Assembly: GCF_018623035.1 (NCBI RefSeq) | Contig: NZ_CP076023.1 | Coordinates: 3,534,001-3,598,000, forward strand | Direction: 5' to 3' | DNA length: 64,000 bases | DNA from: Cellulomonas dongxiuzhuiae | GTDB taxonomy: Bacteria > Actinomycetota > Actinomycetes > Actinomycetales > Cellulomonadaceae | In this document: positions 53,741 to 61,906 of the stretch, one piece after another | How the letters are laid out: every line of letters starts with the position of its first letter | Numbering within the stretch: the stretch's first letter is position 1 | The notes under the pieces: generated by a model | Told to the model about the DNA's origin: nothing | What the model saw: only the letters and a program-made list of their open reading frames with translations | Database searches by the model: none | Program-made: the position numbers and the translations under genes

Positions 53741-56428
53741 ATGACGGCCGAGATGTCGACGTCCGGCGAGTCCGGGCGTGGCACGGGGGCGGCCGGGGCG
53801 TCGGCGCGACCGCCCCTGCGGACGCCTGGGAGCGCAGTGGTGCGCGCGCGTCTGCCCGCGCGCCTCGACCGCGTCGAGAAGGTCGCCGTCGTCCGGGCCG
53901 CCACCGGCTACGGACGCACCACGCTGGTCTCGCAGTGGGCCGACGCCCGTCGCGCCGCGGGCCACCCCGTCGCGTGGACGGCACGGCCGTGGAACCGCGA
54001 CGACCCCTGGTCGGTCCTGCACGGCGCGGTGACCGCCGCGCTCGGGGCGCACGGGGTCGACGTCCCCGAGGCGGCGTGGCCCGACGCGCTCGCGGCGGCG
54101 ATCGACGCGGCGGGCCGTCCGGTGATCCTCGTGGTCGACGACGCGGACGAGCTGGACGACCCGGACGCGGTCAAGGCCCTGGCCGAGCTCCTCGCGACGT
54201 CGGCCGCGCTGCGCGTGGTGCTCGTCACCGGCCCGCGCTACCGCATGCTGCCGACCGGTCCGCAGCACCCCGTCCTGACGGCCGTCGGCCACCCGCTGCC
54301 GGTCCTCACCCTCACGGCGCGCGATCTGGCGTTCACGGCCGACGAGCTGCGTGCCGCTGTCGTCTCGTGGGGTCACGACATCGACGACGCCCGCCTGGAG
54401 TACCTGGTCGAGCTCGTGGGCGGTTGGCCGCGGCTCGCGCGCACCGTGCTCGACGACACGCGACCCGACGACGAGCAGCTCGCCACGGCCTCGGCGTACG
54501 CCTTCATCCGTGACGTGGTCGTGCCCTCCGTCGGCGACACGGACCTCCTCGAGATCGCGATGCTCGTGGCCGCCGCCGGCGACCCGACGGTGGAGACCGT
54601 GCGGCTGGTGCTCAGCACGGCGGGGCGGAACGTCGGCCCGGACGACCCCCTCGACGCCCTCATGCGGCTCGAGTCCGTGGGCATCGCCGTGCGTGACCGC
54701 GAGCGCAGCGGCGCCGCCGCCCCCAGCCGCTGGCACATCCCGGCGCTGCTGCACGAGGTCCTGCGCCGTGAGCTGGAGCGGCGGTCCCCCGACCGCGCGG
54801 TCGCGCTGCACCGGGCCCTGTCGCGCGCCGCCCTGCGCGCCCACCCGCCGGACCCGCGCCGCGCCGTCGAGCACGCCGCCCGCGCGCACGACTGGACGCT
54901 GCTGGAGACCTGCTGGCTCGACTTCGGCACGTACCTGGTCGCCACGGGCGGTCCCGCCGTGGACGCCGTGTACAGCGCGGTGCCCGACGACGTCGCCACC
55001 ACGTCGACCGTGCTCGCCCTGGCCCGTGCGACGACGCGCCGCACCCCGGAGGAGCGCGCGGACGCCCGCGAGCTGGTGCTCGGGCTCATGACCGAGCTGG
55101 GCTCGCTCGCGCTCGACGGCGCCTGGCGCAGCCGCACGGCCGCCGGCCGCTGGGCCGGTGCGGCCGCCGCGCTCGTGGCGGCGCGCGCCCGCGGCGACAT
55201 GCGCCGCGCGATGACCGTCATGCGCGACACCGAGGTCGCGGCCGCGCGCTCGGGCGTCAAGGGCGGCACCGCGGGTCGCCCGTACTGGTGGTTCCTCGTG
55301 CAGGCGGGCCGCACGGCGCTGCTCGAGGGCGACCTCGGCTCGGCCCTCGAGCTGCCGATGCGCGCGTACGAGCTCGCGGACCCGTACCGGGCACCGGACG
55401 TGCGCGCGGCCGCGGCCGGGCACGTGGCGCTCGTGCACGCGCTCGACGGGATGCTCGTCGACTCCGACCGGTGGCTCGTGCGGCACGTGGAGTCGCTCGA
55501 ACCCGAGTGGGAGGACGTCGTGCGCGACAACGCGGCCGACGTGGCCGAGGCGCTCCTCGCCACCGGCCGGCTCGACAAGGCGGCCACCGACGCAGCGCTG
55601 TCCCGGCTCCACCTGGACGTGCGGGCGCCGGACGTCACCTGGCCGTACGTGCTGCGGGCACGCGTGCGCCGGGCGGTGCTGTTCGGTGACCCCGAGCAGG
55701 GCCTGGCCGAGCTCGAGCAGATCGAGCGCACGCGGCACGCCTGGCTGGAGCAGGTCGGGACGGTGCAGCAGGCCCTCGTGCGGATGCGCGCGGAGCTGCT
55801 GATCGCGCTCGGGGAGATCCACCGCGTCGCGGACCTGCTCGCGGAGCCCGACGCGACCGGCGCGTGGAGCGACGTGCCCCGCGCGCGCTGGCACCTGCTG
55901 ACGGGCGACCCCAACGCGGCGCTACGGGCGGCCGTGCTGGGCGGGCGTCGCCGGCGCGTCAACCTCGGCGACCGCACCGACCTGCTGGTGCTCGAGGCGT
56001 GGGCCGCCCACGAGGTGCGCCAACCGGTCCTCGCCGTGCGCGCGTTCCGCACGGCGCGCCGCCTCGCGGGTGAGCAGGATGCGCTGCGCAGCTTCGCCCA
56101 CCTGCCCCCCGACGTGCGCGACGAGCTGGCGGAGCAGTCCGGCCTGGGCTTCAGCGAGGACGAGCTGGCGCGGCTCGCCGCGACCGGTCGCGTCGTGCCC
56201 GACCCGGGCCGGCTCGTGCCGCTGACCCCGCGCGAGCGCACCGTGCTGACGCTCCTCAACGAGCACGACACGACGCGTGACGTGGCCGACGCGCTGACGG
56301 TGTCCGTCAACACCGTGCGCAAGCAGGTGCTGAGCATCTACGCGAAGCTCGGCGTCCACGACCGGGAGGCCGCGCTGCGTCGCGCGCACGAGCTGGGGAT
56401 CATCAGCCCGGACGACCCGGCACGGTGA
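53741..56428 (+). CDS. Large LuxR-family (LAL/MalT-like) transcriptional regulator
   Basis: The 895-residue protein has a P-loop NTPase domain: ATGYGRTTLVSQW at residues 54-66, where the Walker A lysine is replaced by Arg59, and Walker B VILVVDDADELDD. A long helical, TPR-like middle (about 400-800) and a C-terminal LuxR helix-turn-helix follow (LTPRERTVLTLLNEH from 828, then VSVNTVRKQVLSIYAKLGV). MalT-like regulators bind an inducer and ATP to oligomerise on DNA. A palindrome GACCTAGGTC (53708-53717) lies just upstream. Targets are unknown; the oxidoreductase behind it is a candidate. Confidence 0.9.
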   Translation: MTAEMSTSGESGRGTGAAGASARPPLRTPGSAVVRARLPARLDRVEKVAVVRAATGYGRTTLVSQWADARRAAGHPVAWTARPWNRDDPWSVLHGAVTAALGAHGVDVPEAAWPDALAAAIDAAGRPVILVVDDADELDDPDAVKALAELLATSAALRVVLVTGPRYRMLPTGPQHPVLTAVGHPLPVLTLTARDLAFTADELRAAVVSWGHDIDDARLEYLVELVGGWPRLARTVLDDTRPDDEQLATASAYAFIRDVVVPSVGDTDLLEIAMLVAAAGDPTVETVRLVLSTAGRNVGPDDPLDALMRLESVGIAVRDRERSGAAAPSRWHIPALLHEVLRRELERRSPDRAVALHRALSRAALRAHPPDPRRAVEHAARAHDWTLLETCWLDFGTYLVATGGPAVDAVYSAVPDDVATTSTVLALARATTRRTPEERADARELVLGLMTELGSLALDGAWRSRTAAGRWAGAAAALVAARARGDMRRAMTVMRDTEVAAARSGVKGGTAGRPYWWFLVQAGRTALLEGDLGSALELPMRAYELADPYRAPDVRAAAAGHVALVHALDGMLVDSDRWLVRHVESLEPEWEDVVRDNAADVAEALLATGRLDKAATDAALSRLHLDVRAPDVTWPYVLRARVRRAVLFGDPEQGLAELEQIERTRHAWLEQVGTVQQALVRMRAELLIALGEIHRVADLLAEPDATGAWSDVPRARWHLLTGDPNAALRAAVLGGRRRRVNLGDRTDLLVLEAWAAHEVRQPVLAVRAFRTARRLAGEQDALRSFAHLPPDVRDELAEQSGLGFSEDELARLAATGRVVPDPGRLVPLTPRERTVLTLLNEHDTTRDVADALTVSVNTVRKQVLSIYAKLGVHDREAALRRAHELGIISPDDPAR

Positions 56429-56482
56429 TCCGCGGGTGCGTCGCCGGTCCCGGTTAGGGTCGACGCCGACGAGGAGGTCCGT

Positions 56483-57604
56483 GTGACGCAGCAGCAGCCG
56501 ACCCGGTTCGGGGTCGTGGGGTCCGGATGGCGTGCCGAGTTCTTCGTGCGTGCCGCACGCCTGATGCCGGACCGGTTCCGGTGCGTGGGCGTTGTCACGC
56601 GCACCGCCGAGCGCGGCGCGTGGGTCGAGGCGCACTGGGGCGTGCCGACCGTGCGCACGGTCGAGGAGCTGGTCACCGGCGCGCTGCCGGGTGCCGGCGC
56701 AGCGCCCGACCGGCCCGAGGTCGTCGTGGTCGCGACGCCGTGGCCGGTGACGCCGGACGTCGTCCGCGAGGTCGTGGACGCCGCGGTCCCGGTGCTCGCC
56801 GAGACCCCGCCGGCGCCCGACGTCGACGCGCTGCGCGCCCTGTGGGCCGACGTGGGCGCGACCGGGCTCGTGCAGGTCGCGGAGCACTCGCCGTCGATGC
56901 CGGCGCACCGCGCACGGCGTGCGGTGGTCGAGGCGGGGACGATCGGGCAGCCGACGAGCGTGCAGATCTCCTCGACGCACCTGTACCACGCGGTCGGTCT
57001 GGGCCGGTACCTGCTGGGCGCCGGACGCGGGCCGGTGACGGTGCGCGCGCAGGCGTTCACGGCGCCGCTGCTCGAGCCGGTGGGGCGCGACGGGTGGACG
57101 GGCGCGACGTCACCGGAGGCGGTGCGGTCGATCCTCGCGACGCTCGACCTGGGTGACGGCCGGACGATCCTCTACGACTTCACCGACAACCAGTGGTACA
57201 ACCCGCTGCGCACCAACCGCGTCGTCGTGCGCGGGTCGCACGGCGAGATCGTCGACGACGCCGTGACGCGCTGGGTCGACGAGCGGACGGTGCTGACGTC
57301 GTCGATCGTGCGACGCCAGGCCGGGATCGAGCAGAACCTCGACGGCTTCGACCTCGAGCACCTGTCGATGGACGGGCGCGTGCTGTACCGCAACCCCTTC
57401 GCGGGCGCGCGGCTCGCCGACGACGACCTGGCGGTCGCGCACCTGCTCGACGACACCGGTGCGTGGCTGCGCGGCGAGGCGGCGCCGCCGTACCCGCTGG
57501 CCGACGGCTGCCAGGACCACCTGCTGGGCCTGGCGATCGAGGAGTCGGCGCGCACGGGCGACCCGGTGACGACGGCGACGGAGGCGTGGGCGGACGCCCT
57601 CTGA
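56483..57604 (+). CDS. Gfo/Idh/MocA-family NAD(P)-dependent oxidoreductase
   Basis: The 373-residue protein has an N-terminal Rossmann fold (RFGVVGSGWRAEFFVRAARL) and the family's ETPPAPDVDAL segment, where ETP replaces the common EKP and so loses the usual catalytic lysine. The C-terminal substrate domain is beta-sheet rich. Members oxidise or reduce sugars and cyclitols. GAGGAGG lies six bases before the GTG. It follows the LuxR gene by 54 bases and may be its target. Confidence 0.88.
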   Translation: MTQQQPTRFGVVGSGWRAEFFVRAARLMPDRFRCVGVVTRTAERGAWVEAHWGVPTVRTVEELVTGALPGAGAAPDRPEVVVVATPWPVTPDVVREVVDAAVPVLAETPPAPDVDALRALWADVGATGLVQVAEHSPSMPAHRARRAVVEAGTIGQPTSVQISSTHLYHAVGLGRYLLGAGRGPVTVRAQAFTAPLLEPVGRDGWTGATSPEAVRSILATLDLGDGRTILYDFTDNQWYNPLRTNRVVVRGSHGEIVDDAVTRWVDERTVLTSSIVRRQAGIEQNLDGFDLEHLSMDGRVLYRNPFAGARLADDDLAVAHLLDDTGAWLRGEAAPPYPLADGCQDHLLGLAIEESARTGDPVTTATEAWADAL

Positions 57605-57660
57605 CGGACCGGTGACCCCCTCCGCCCGACCAGGTCCCACATCTCGGGACGCACGCCCGT

Positions 57661-57715
57661 CGAGACCGGGCTGAGTCGTCGCCAGACGCTCCGAGGACGA
57701 CTCAGCCCGGTCTCG
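57661..57715. terminator. Bidirectional hairpin terminator with 20-bp perfect stem
   Basis: Bases 57661-57680 pair perfectly with 57696-57715 around a 15-base loop, between the ends of two convergent genes. It can serve both strands. No T-tract on either side. Confidence 0.8.
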
Positions 57716-57744
57716 CCGTGCGGGGGAGCTGGGCCAGCGGTGCG

Positions 57745-58605
57745 TCAGGCGGTGGCGGCCCACGCGGCCGTCAGGCCGTCGAGGAGGGAGGTCGTCGGGC
57801 GGCCGAGCAGCGTCCGCAGGGTGTCCGTCGCGTCGGCCAGTGCACCCGTGGCGATGTTCTGCTCCAGCGCGACGACGAACCCGGCGGTGCCCTCGTCGAG
57901 CCCCGCGGCCAGCAGTCCGGCGCGCTGCTCGTCGGGCGTCACGTCGCGGTACACGACCTCGCGGCCCAGCACCTGGGACGCGGCGGCCGCGAGCTCGTCG
58001 TGCGTCCACGCGTGGTCGCCGGTGAGCTCGTACGTGCGGCCGTCGTGCGCGTCCGTCGTCAGCACCGCGACGGCGCCGGCGGCGAGGTCCGCGCGCGTCG
58101 CGGACGCCACCCGGCCCTGGCCGACGGAGCCGACGATCTCCCCCGTCGCCGCCGCCTGGCGCAGGGGCTGGACGTAGTTGTCGGTGTACCAGTTGTTGCG
58201 CAGCACCGTCGTGACCAGGCCGGACGCCGCCAGCAGCTCCTCGGTGGCCTTGTGCTCGGGCGCCAGGACGAGGTCGGTCGTGTCCGCGTGCGGCGCCGAG
58301 GTGTACACGACGCGGCGTACGCCGGCGGCCCTGGCGGCGTCGATCGCGGCGCCGTGCTGCGCGACGCGGCGGCCCACCTCGGACCCGGAGACGAGCATGA
58401 GGGTGTCGGCGCCCGCGAGCGCGGCGGCCAGGGTCTCGGGGCGGTCGTAGTCGAGCTCGACGACACGCGCACCGCGCTCGGCCAGGTCGGCGGCGCGCTC
58501 GGTGCGGCGGCCGCCCGCGACGACGTCCGTGACGCCCGCGTCGAGCAGCCCCTCGACGATCAGACGGCCCAGGTGGCCGGTGGCCCCGGTGACGACGACG
58601 GACAT
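57745..58605 (-). CDS. NmrA/SDR-family NAD(P)H:quinone oxidoreductase (QorB-like)
   Basis: The 286-residue atypical SDR begins MSVVVTGATGHLGRLIVEGLL (GxxGxxG cofactor motif). RVVYTSAPHADTTDLVLAPEHKATEELLAASG and LRNNWYTDNYV match QorB/YtfG. It probably reduces quinones with NAD(P)H, or senses their ratio as NmrA does. AGGAGG precedes the ATG. It is separated from the upstream membrane-protein gene by a hairpin (58644-58673). Confidence 0.9.
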   Translation of the reverse strand: MSVVVTGATGHLGRLIVEGLLDAGVTDVVAGGRRTERAADLAERGARVVELDYDRPETLAAALAGADTLMLVSGSEVGRRVAQHGAAIDAARAAGVRRVVYTSAPHADTTDLVLAPEHKATEELLAASGLVTTVLRNNWYTDNYVQPLRQAAATGEIVGSVGQGRVASATRADLAAGAVAVLTTDAHDGRTYELTGDHAWTHDELAAAASQVLGREVVYRDVTPDEQRAGLLAAGLDEGTAGFVVALEQNIATGALADATDTLRTLLGRPTTSLLDGLTAAWAATA

Positions 58606-58643
58606 GTGTCCTCCTGCAGGTCGGGATGCGGTCGTCCTCGCAA

Positions 58644-58673
58644 CCCCGCGGGCGCGCAAACCCTTCCGCGGGG
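58644..58673 (-). terminator. Short GC-rich hairpin after the membrane-protein gene
   Basis: CCCCGCGG (58644-58651) pairs with CCGCGGGG (58666-58673) around a 14-base loop containing AAACCCTT. It lies downstream of the minus-strand membrane-protein gene and upstream of the QorB-like gene. Confidence 0.5.
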
Positions 58674-58688
58674 CGTGCACGCGCGGCG

Positions 58689-59303
58689 TCAGGGCGTCCG
58701 GTCCGCGGCCTCGCCCGCGCCGGCCGGGACCTGCTCGTCGTCGCCGTCCGCCGCGTCCGCGAACACCTGCCACACGGGCCCGGCGACGAACCAGATGCCC
58801 ATGACGAGCGTCGCCCGCCCTGCCCAGCCGAGCAGGATCTCGCGCTGCGCGGGGTCGTCGGCGATGAGGAGCAGCACGCCGAGCACCGCGACCGCGACGA
58901 CCCATGCGAGGACCACGCGCAGCCACAGCCGCCACTCGTGCACGACCTTGGCGCGGCCGGACGGCACGCGCGGCGGGCGCGGCCCGTCGAGGAACCGCCA
59001 GGCGACCCACCCGTCGACCTTGTGCACGGTGTACCGGCCGAACGCCACGGTGAAGCCCAGGTAGACGGCCGCCAGGCCGTGCGTCCACGTCGCCTCGGCG
59101 CCGCGCAGCAGGTCGGTGACGGTCGCGACCAGCAGGACGACCTCGATGAGCGGCTCGCACAGCAGCAGGACGGTGGACAGCCGGCGGCGGCGGAACACGT
59201 AGCGCGCGACGACGGCCGCGGCGAGGAACACCCAGAACGCGACCTCGCACGCGATGACCAGCGCGGCGACGGGGTGGACGCGGACCCACTCGACGATCTC
59301 CAT
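58689..59303 (-). CDS. Conserved integral membrane protein of unknown function
   Basis: The 204-residue protein has about five to six membrane segments (such as AALVIACEVAFWVFLAAAVV and WLRVVLAWVVAVAVLGVLLL) and a Glu/Ala/Asp-rich C-terminus. No conserved catalytic motif. It is divergent from the sensor kinase gene with 117 bases between. It could be the target or a sensory partner of that system, which is inference only. Confidence 0.75.
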   Translation of the reverse strand: MEIVEWVRVHPVAALVIACEVAFWVFLAAAVVARYVFRRRRLSTVLLLCEPLIEVVLLVATVTDLLRGAEATWTHGLAAVYLGFTVAFGRYTVHKVDGWVAWRFLDGPRPPRVPSGRAKVVHEWRLWLRVVLAWVVAVAVLGVLLLIADDPAQREILLGWAGRATLVMGIWFVAGPVWQVFADAADGDDEQVPAGAGEAADRTP

Positions 59304-59420
59304 GCCGCGACGATGCCGCGCCGGGGCGTCCGCGCGCTTCCGGCGGACGGACCGACGTGCGCGCCGCGTCTCCTCCGTCCGGAGGAGAGCCGCAGGTCAC
59401 GGACGTGCTGGGATGGGTGC

Positions 59421-60659
59421 ATGAGCCCCCACCTCGCCGCCGTCGTGCGGTGGGTGCGCACGCCGCCGCGGGGGCCGGCGGCGGACCGGGCGTACGCGGT
59501 GGCGCTGCTGCTCGTGGGGCTCGCGCTGCTCGCGCTCGACGTGCGGATGATCGGCACGGACGAGCCGTTCGTCGACGTGCCCGGCGGCACGATGCCCTGG
59601 CAGGTCGGCATCCTGCTGCTGGGCACGACGGCGCTGCTCCTCAAGCGACGCCGACCCGTGCTCGTGCTCGTGGTGATTACGGCGCTGCTCGCCGCCGACG
59701 TCGCGCTCGGCGGCAGCCTCGGCATGTACCTCGTGCTGTTCGACGCGCTGTTCACGGTCGCGCGGGCCGCGGCGCCGCGGGCGCGGGCGGTCGTGCTGGG
59801 TGTGCTGGTGGCGCTCGTCCTGGCCGTGCTGGTCGGCACCGTCGTCGCCGGCGCGTCCGCCCGGGACGTCGTGCAGCTCACGCTCGTCGCGGGGTCGCTG
59901 CTGCTGCCGCCGTGGTGGTGGGGCTCGGACGTGCGCCGCTCGGAGGTGCTGGCGGCCGAGCAGTCCCGCCGGGCGGACGCCGAGCGGGCGCGCGCGGACC
60001 TGGCACGCGCGCACGCCGACGACGTCGCCCGCATCGCCGCGCTCGACCGCGACCGGGCGGTGCAGGACGAGCGCGCCCGGATGGCCCGGGACCTGCACGA
60101 CGTCGTCGCGGGACACCTGTCGGCCGTCGCCATCCACGCCGAGGCGGCGCTCGCCGCACCGCCCGACGAGTCGCGGGACCGCGCGGCGCTGGCCGCCGCC
60201 CGCGCCGGGTCGCTCGACGCGCTGGGCGAGATGCGGTCGATGATCCTCGTGCTGCGCGAGGGTGCGGACGCCGATGCGACGACCGCACCGGCGGGCCTCG
60301 CGCGGGTCACCGACCTCGAGGTGGACGTCGTCGGGGACGTGCCCGCCGGGCTGGCGGCCGCGGTGGACCACGCGGCGTTCCGCATCCTGCAGGAGGCGGC
60401 GACCAACGCGCACAAGCACGGCTCGGGGCCCGCCTCGGTCCGGTTCACCGCCGACACGGACACCCTCGAGGTCGTCGTCGAGAACGCGCTGCGCACGGAC
60501 GCCGTGCCCGTCGACCCCGCGCTGACGTCGTCCACGGGGCTGGAGACGATGCGCGAGCGCGCGACCGCGCTGGGCGGGGCCCTGACGGCGGCACCCACCG
60601 GGGCGACGTGGCGTGTGCACGCCTGCCTCCCCCTGCGACCAGGAGACGAGACACGTTGA
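59421..60659 (+). CDS. Sensor histidine kinase, NarL/DesK type (HisKA_3)
   Basis: The 412-residue protein has five to six membrane segments (residues 25-180), a coiled-coil linker, the phosphoacceptor His226 in ARMARDLHDVVAGHLS, and a GHKL ATPase domain with the N-box FRILQEAATNAHKHG and a G-box STGLETMRERATALGG. The signal is unknown; the compact membrane domain suggests a membrane- or envelope-borne cue. It phosphorylates the response regulator whose TTG start overlaps its TGA. Confidence 0.92.
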   Translation: MSPHLAAVVRWVRTPPRGPAADRAYAVALLLVGLALLALDVRMIGTDEPFVDVPGGTMPWQVGILLLGTTALLLKRRRPVLVLVVITALLAADVALGGSLGMYLVLFDALFTVARAAAPRARAVVLGVLVALVLAVLVGTVVAGASARDVVQLTLVAGSLLLPPWWWGSDVRRSEVLAAEQSRRADAERARADLARAHADDVARIAALDRDRAVQDERARMARDLHDVVAGHLSAVAIHAEAALAAPPDESRDRAALAAARAGSLDALGEMRSMILVLREGADADATTAPAGLARVTDLEVDVVGDVPAGLAAAVDHAAFRILQEAATNAHKHGSGPASVRFTADTDTLEVVVENALRTDAVPVDPALTSSTGLETMRERATALGGALTAAPTGATWRVHACLPLRPGDETR

Positions 60660-61336
60660 CGGAGCCGAACGGGACCACCGGTGCCACCACCCCGGTCCGG
60701 GTGCTGCTGGCCGACGACCACGCGGCGATCCGCGCCGGGCTGCGGCTCATGCTCGAGCAGTCGGGCCGGGTCGAGGTCGTCGGGGAGGCCGCCGACGGTG
60801 ACGTGGCCGTGCGGCAGGCGCGCGCGCTGCGCCCCGACGTCGTGCTCATGGACGTGCGGATGCCGGGGACGGACGGGATCGCCGCGACGGCCGCGATCGT
60901 CGGTGAGCGGCTAACCGAGGTCGTGGCGCTGACGACGTTCGACCTCGACGAGTACGTGCTCGGGATGGTGCGCGCGGGGGCCGCCGGGTTCCTGCTCAAG
61001 ACCGTCGGCGCGGGCGAGCTGGTCGACGCCGTGTGCCGGGTGGCCGCCGGTGAGGGCGTGCTGGCGCCCGAGGTCACGCGCCGCCTGCTCGACGCGGTCG
61101 CGGCCCACGTCCCCGCCGACGCGCCCGCCCCGGCCGACGACCGACTCGCGAGCCTGACCGCGCGCGAGCGCGACGTCCTCGATGCACTCGGTGACGGCTT
61201 GTCGAACGCCGACATCGCGGCGCGGCTCGTGGTGTCGGAGACGACGGTGAAGTCGCACGTCAGCCACCTGCTGGCCAAGCTGGGCGTGCGGACGCGGCTG
61301 CAGGCGGGGGTGCTGGCGCGCGACCTGCGCGGCTGA
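60656..61336 (+). CDS. NarL/FixJ-family response regulator
   Basis: The 226-residue protein has a receiver domain with the acidic pair LLADDHAAIRAG, phosphoacceptor Asp66 (VVLMDVRMPG) and LLKTVGAG. A LuxR-type helix-turn-helix follows (LTARERDVLDALGDG from 167, VSETTVKSHVSHLLAKLGV). It starts at TTG, which overlaps the kinase stop as TTGA; AGGAG lies ten bases upstream. It probably controls its own operon or the divergent membrane protein. Confidence 0.93.
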   Translation: MTEPNGTTGATTPVRVLLADDHAAIRAGLRLMLEQSGRVEVVGEAADGDVAVRQARALRPDVVLMDVRMPGTDGIAATAAIVGERLTEVVALTTFDLDEYVLGMVRAGAAGFLLKTVGAGELVDAVCRVAAGEGVLAPEVTRRLLDAVAAHVPADAPAPADDRLASLTARERDVLDALGDGLSNADIAARLVVSETTVKSHVSHLLAKLGVRTRLQAGVLARDLRG

Positions 61337-61486
61337 CCGGTCGTCGCAGATGGTCAGTCGTACTGCGGTGGGCCACTTGATCTCGATCGGCGTGGGCAGT
61401 CCGCGTCAGGATCGCCGTCGGTACGAAGGCACAGGCTCGTGCCGCGGCGTCCTGCACGACCTCCCCTGGAACCACTTCCCTGGACA

Positions 61487-61906
61487 TCACAGCTGGTCCG
61501 ACGCTGAGCGCCGAGCCTCTAGGGCGTTCTTCGCTGCATCTCGGACGACCCAGGATTGATCTTCTGCTAGGCGGCGCACGACGCCGAGGGGAGCACGTTT
61601 ATTGCTGGCAACTCGCGCCCGGACGGTCGCGTCCTCGTCGCGCGCCAGTCGCTCCAGAACTCGTGAGGGCGCGCTGCGCCGCCTTGCGACCGTCGCTCTG
61701 ACCGTAGGATCCGAGTCATCGGCGAGCATCTCCAGCACGACAGCAGGAACCGTCTTGTTGTGAGCGACCCAACGCCTCAGGTCAGGGTACTTTCCAATGA
61801 TCTCCAACCAGACTTCTAGCGGAGCATTCTCGCGGGACGCTCGATCTTGGTCGTGCAGATTCTCGCTCGTGCGCATTTCGAGAAACTGCGTCGCAGACTC
61901 AATCAA
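61487..61906 (-). CDS. Putative immunity protein of four LRV/HEAT-like helical repeats
   Basis: The 139-residue protein has an N-terminal acidic helix and then four ~23-residue repeats of the pattern P-x2-V-L-x2-L-A-x-D-x-D-x2-V-R-x2-V-A (residues about 28-130), an alpha-solenoid. The TTG at 61906 overlaps the TGA of the Rhs toxin gene (TTGA), with TGGAGG eight bases upstream, which sets this start. Lower G+C than the chromosome around it. Immediate coupling to a toxin tip argues that it binds and neutralises that toxin. Some solenoid proteins have other roles, so this is inference. Confidence 0.75.
   Translation of the reverse strand: MIESATQFLEMRTSENLHDQDRASRENAPLEVWLEIIGKYPDLRRWVAHNKTVPAVVLEMLADDSDPTVRATVARRRSAPSRVLERLARDEDATVRARVASNKRAPLGVVRRLAEDQSWVVRDAAKNALEARRSASDQL

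Noticed and set aside
57110-60721. Minus-strand open frame of about 1200 codons over the oxidoreductase to sensor-kinase region
   Set aside because: Low-complexity Arg/Ala/Ser translation, antisense to several recognised genes.
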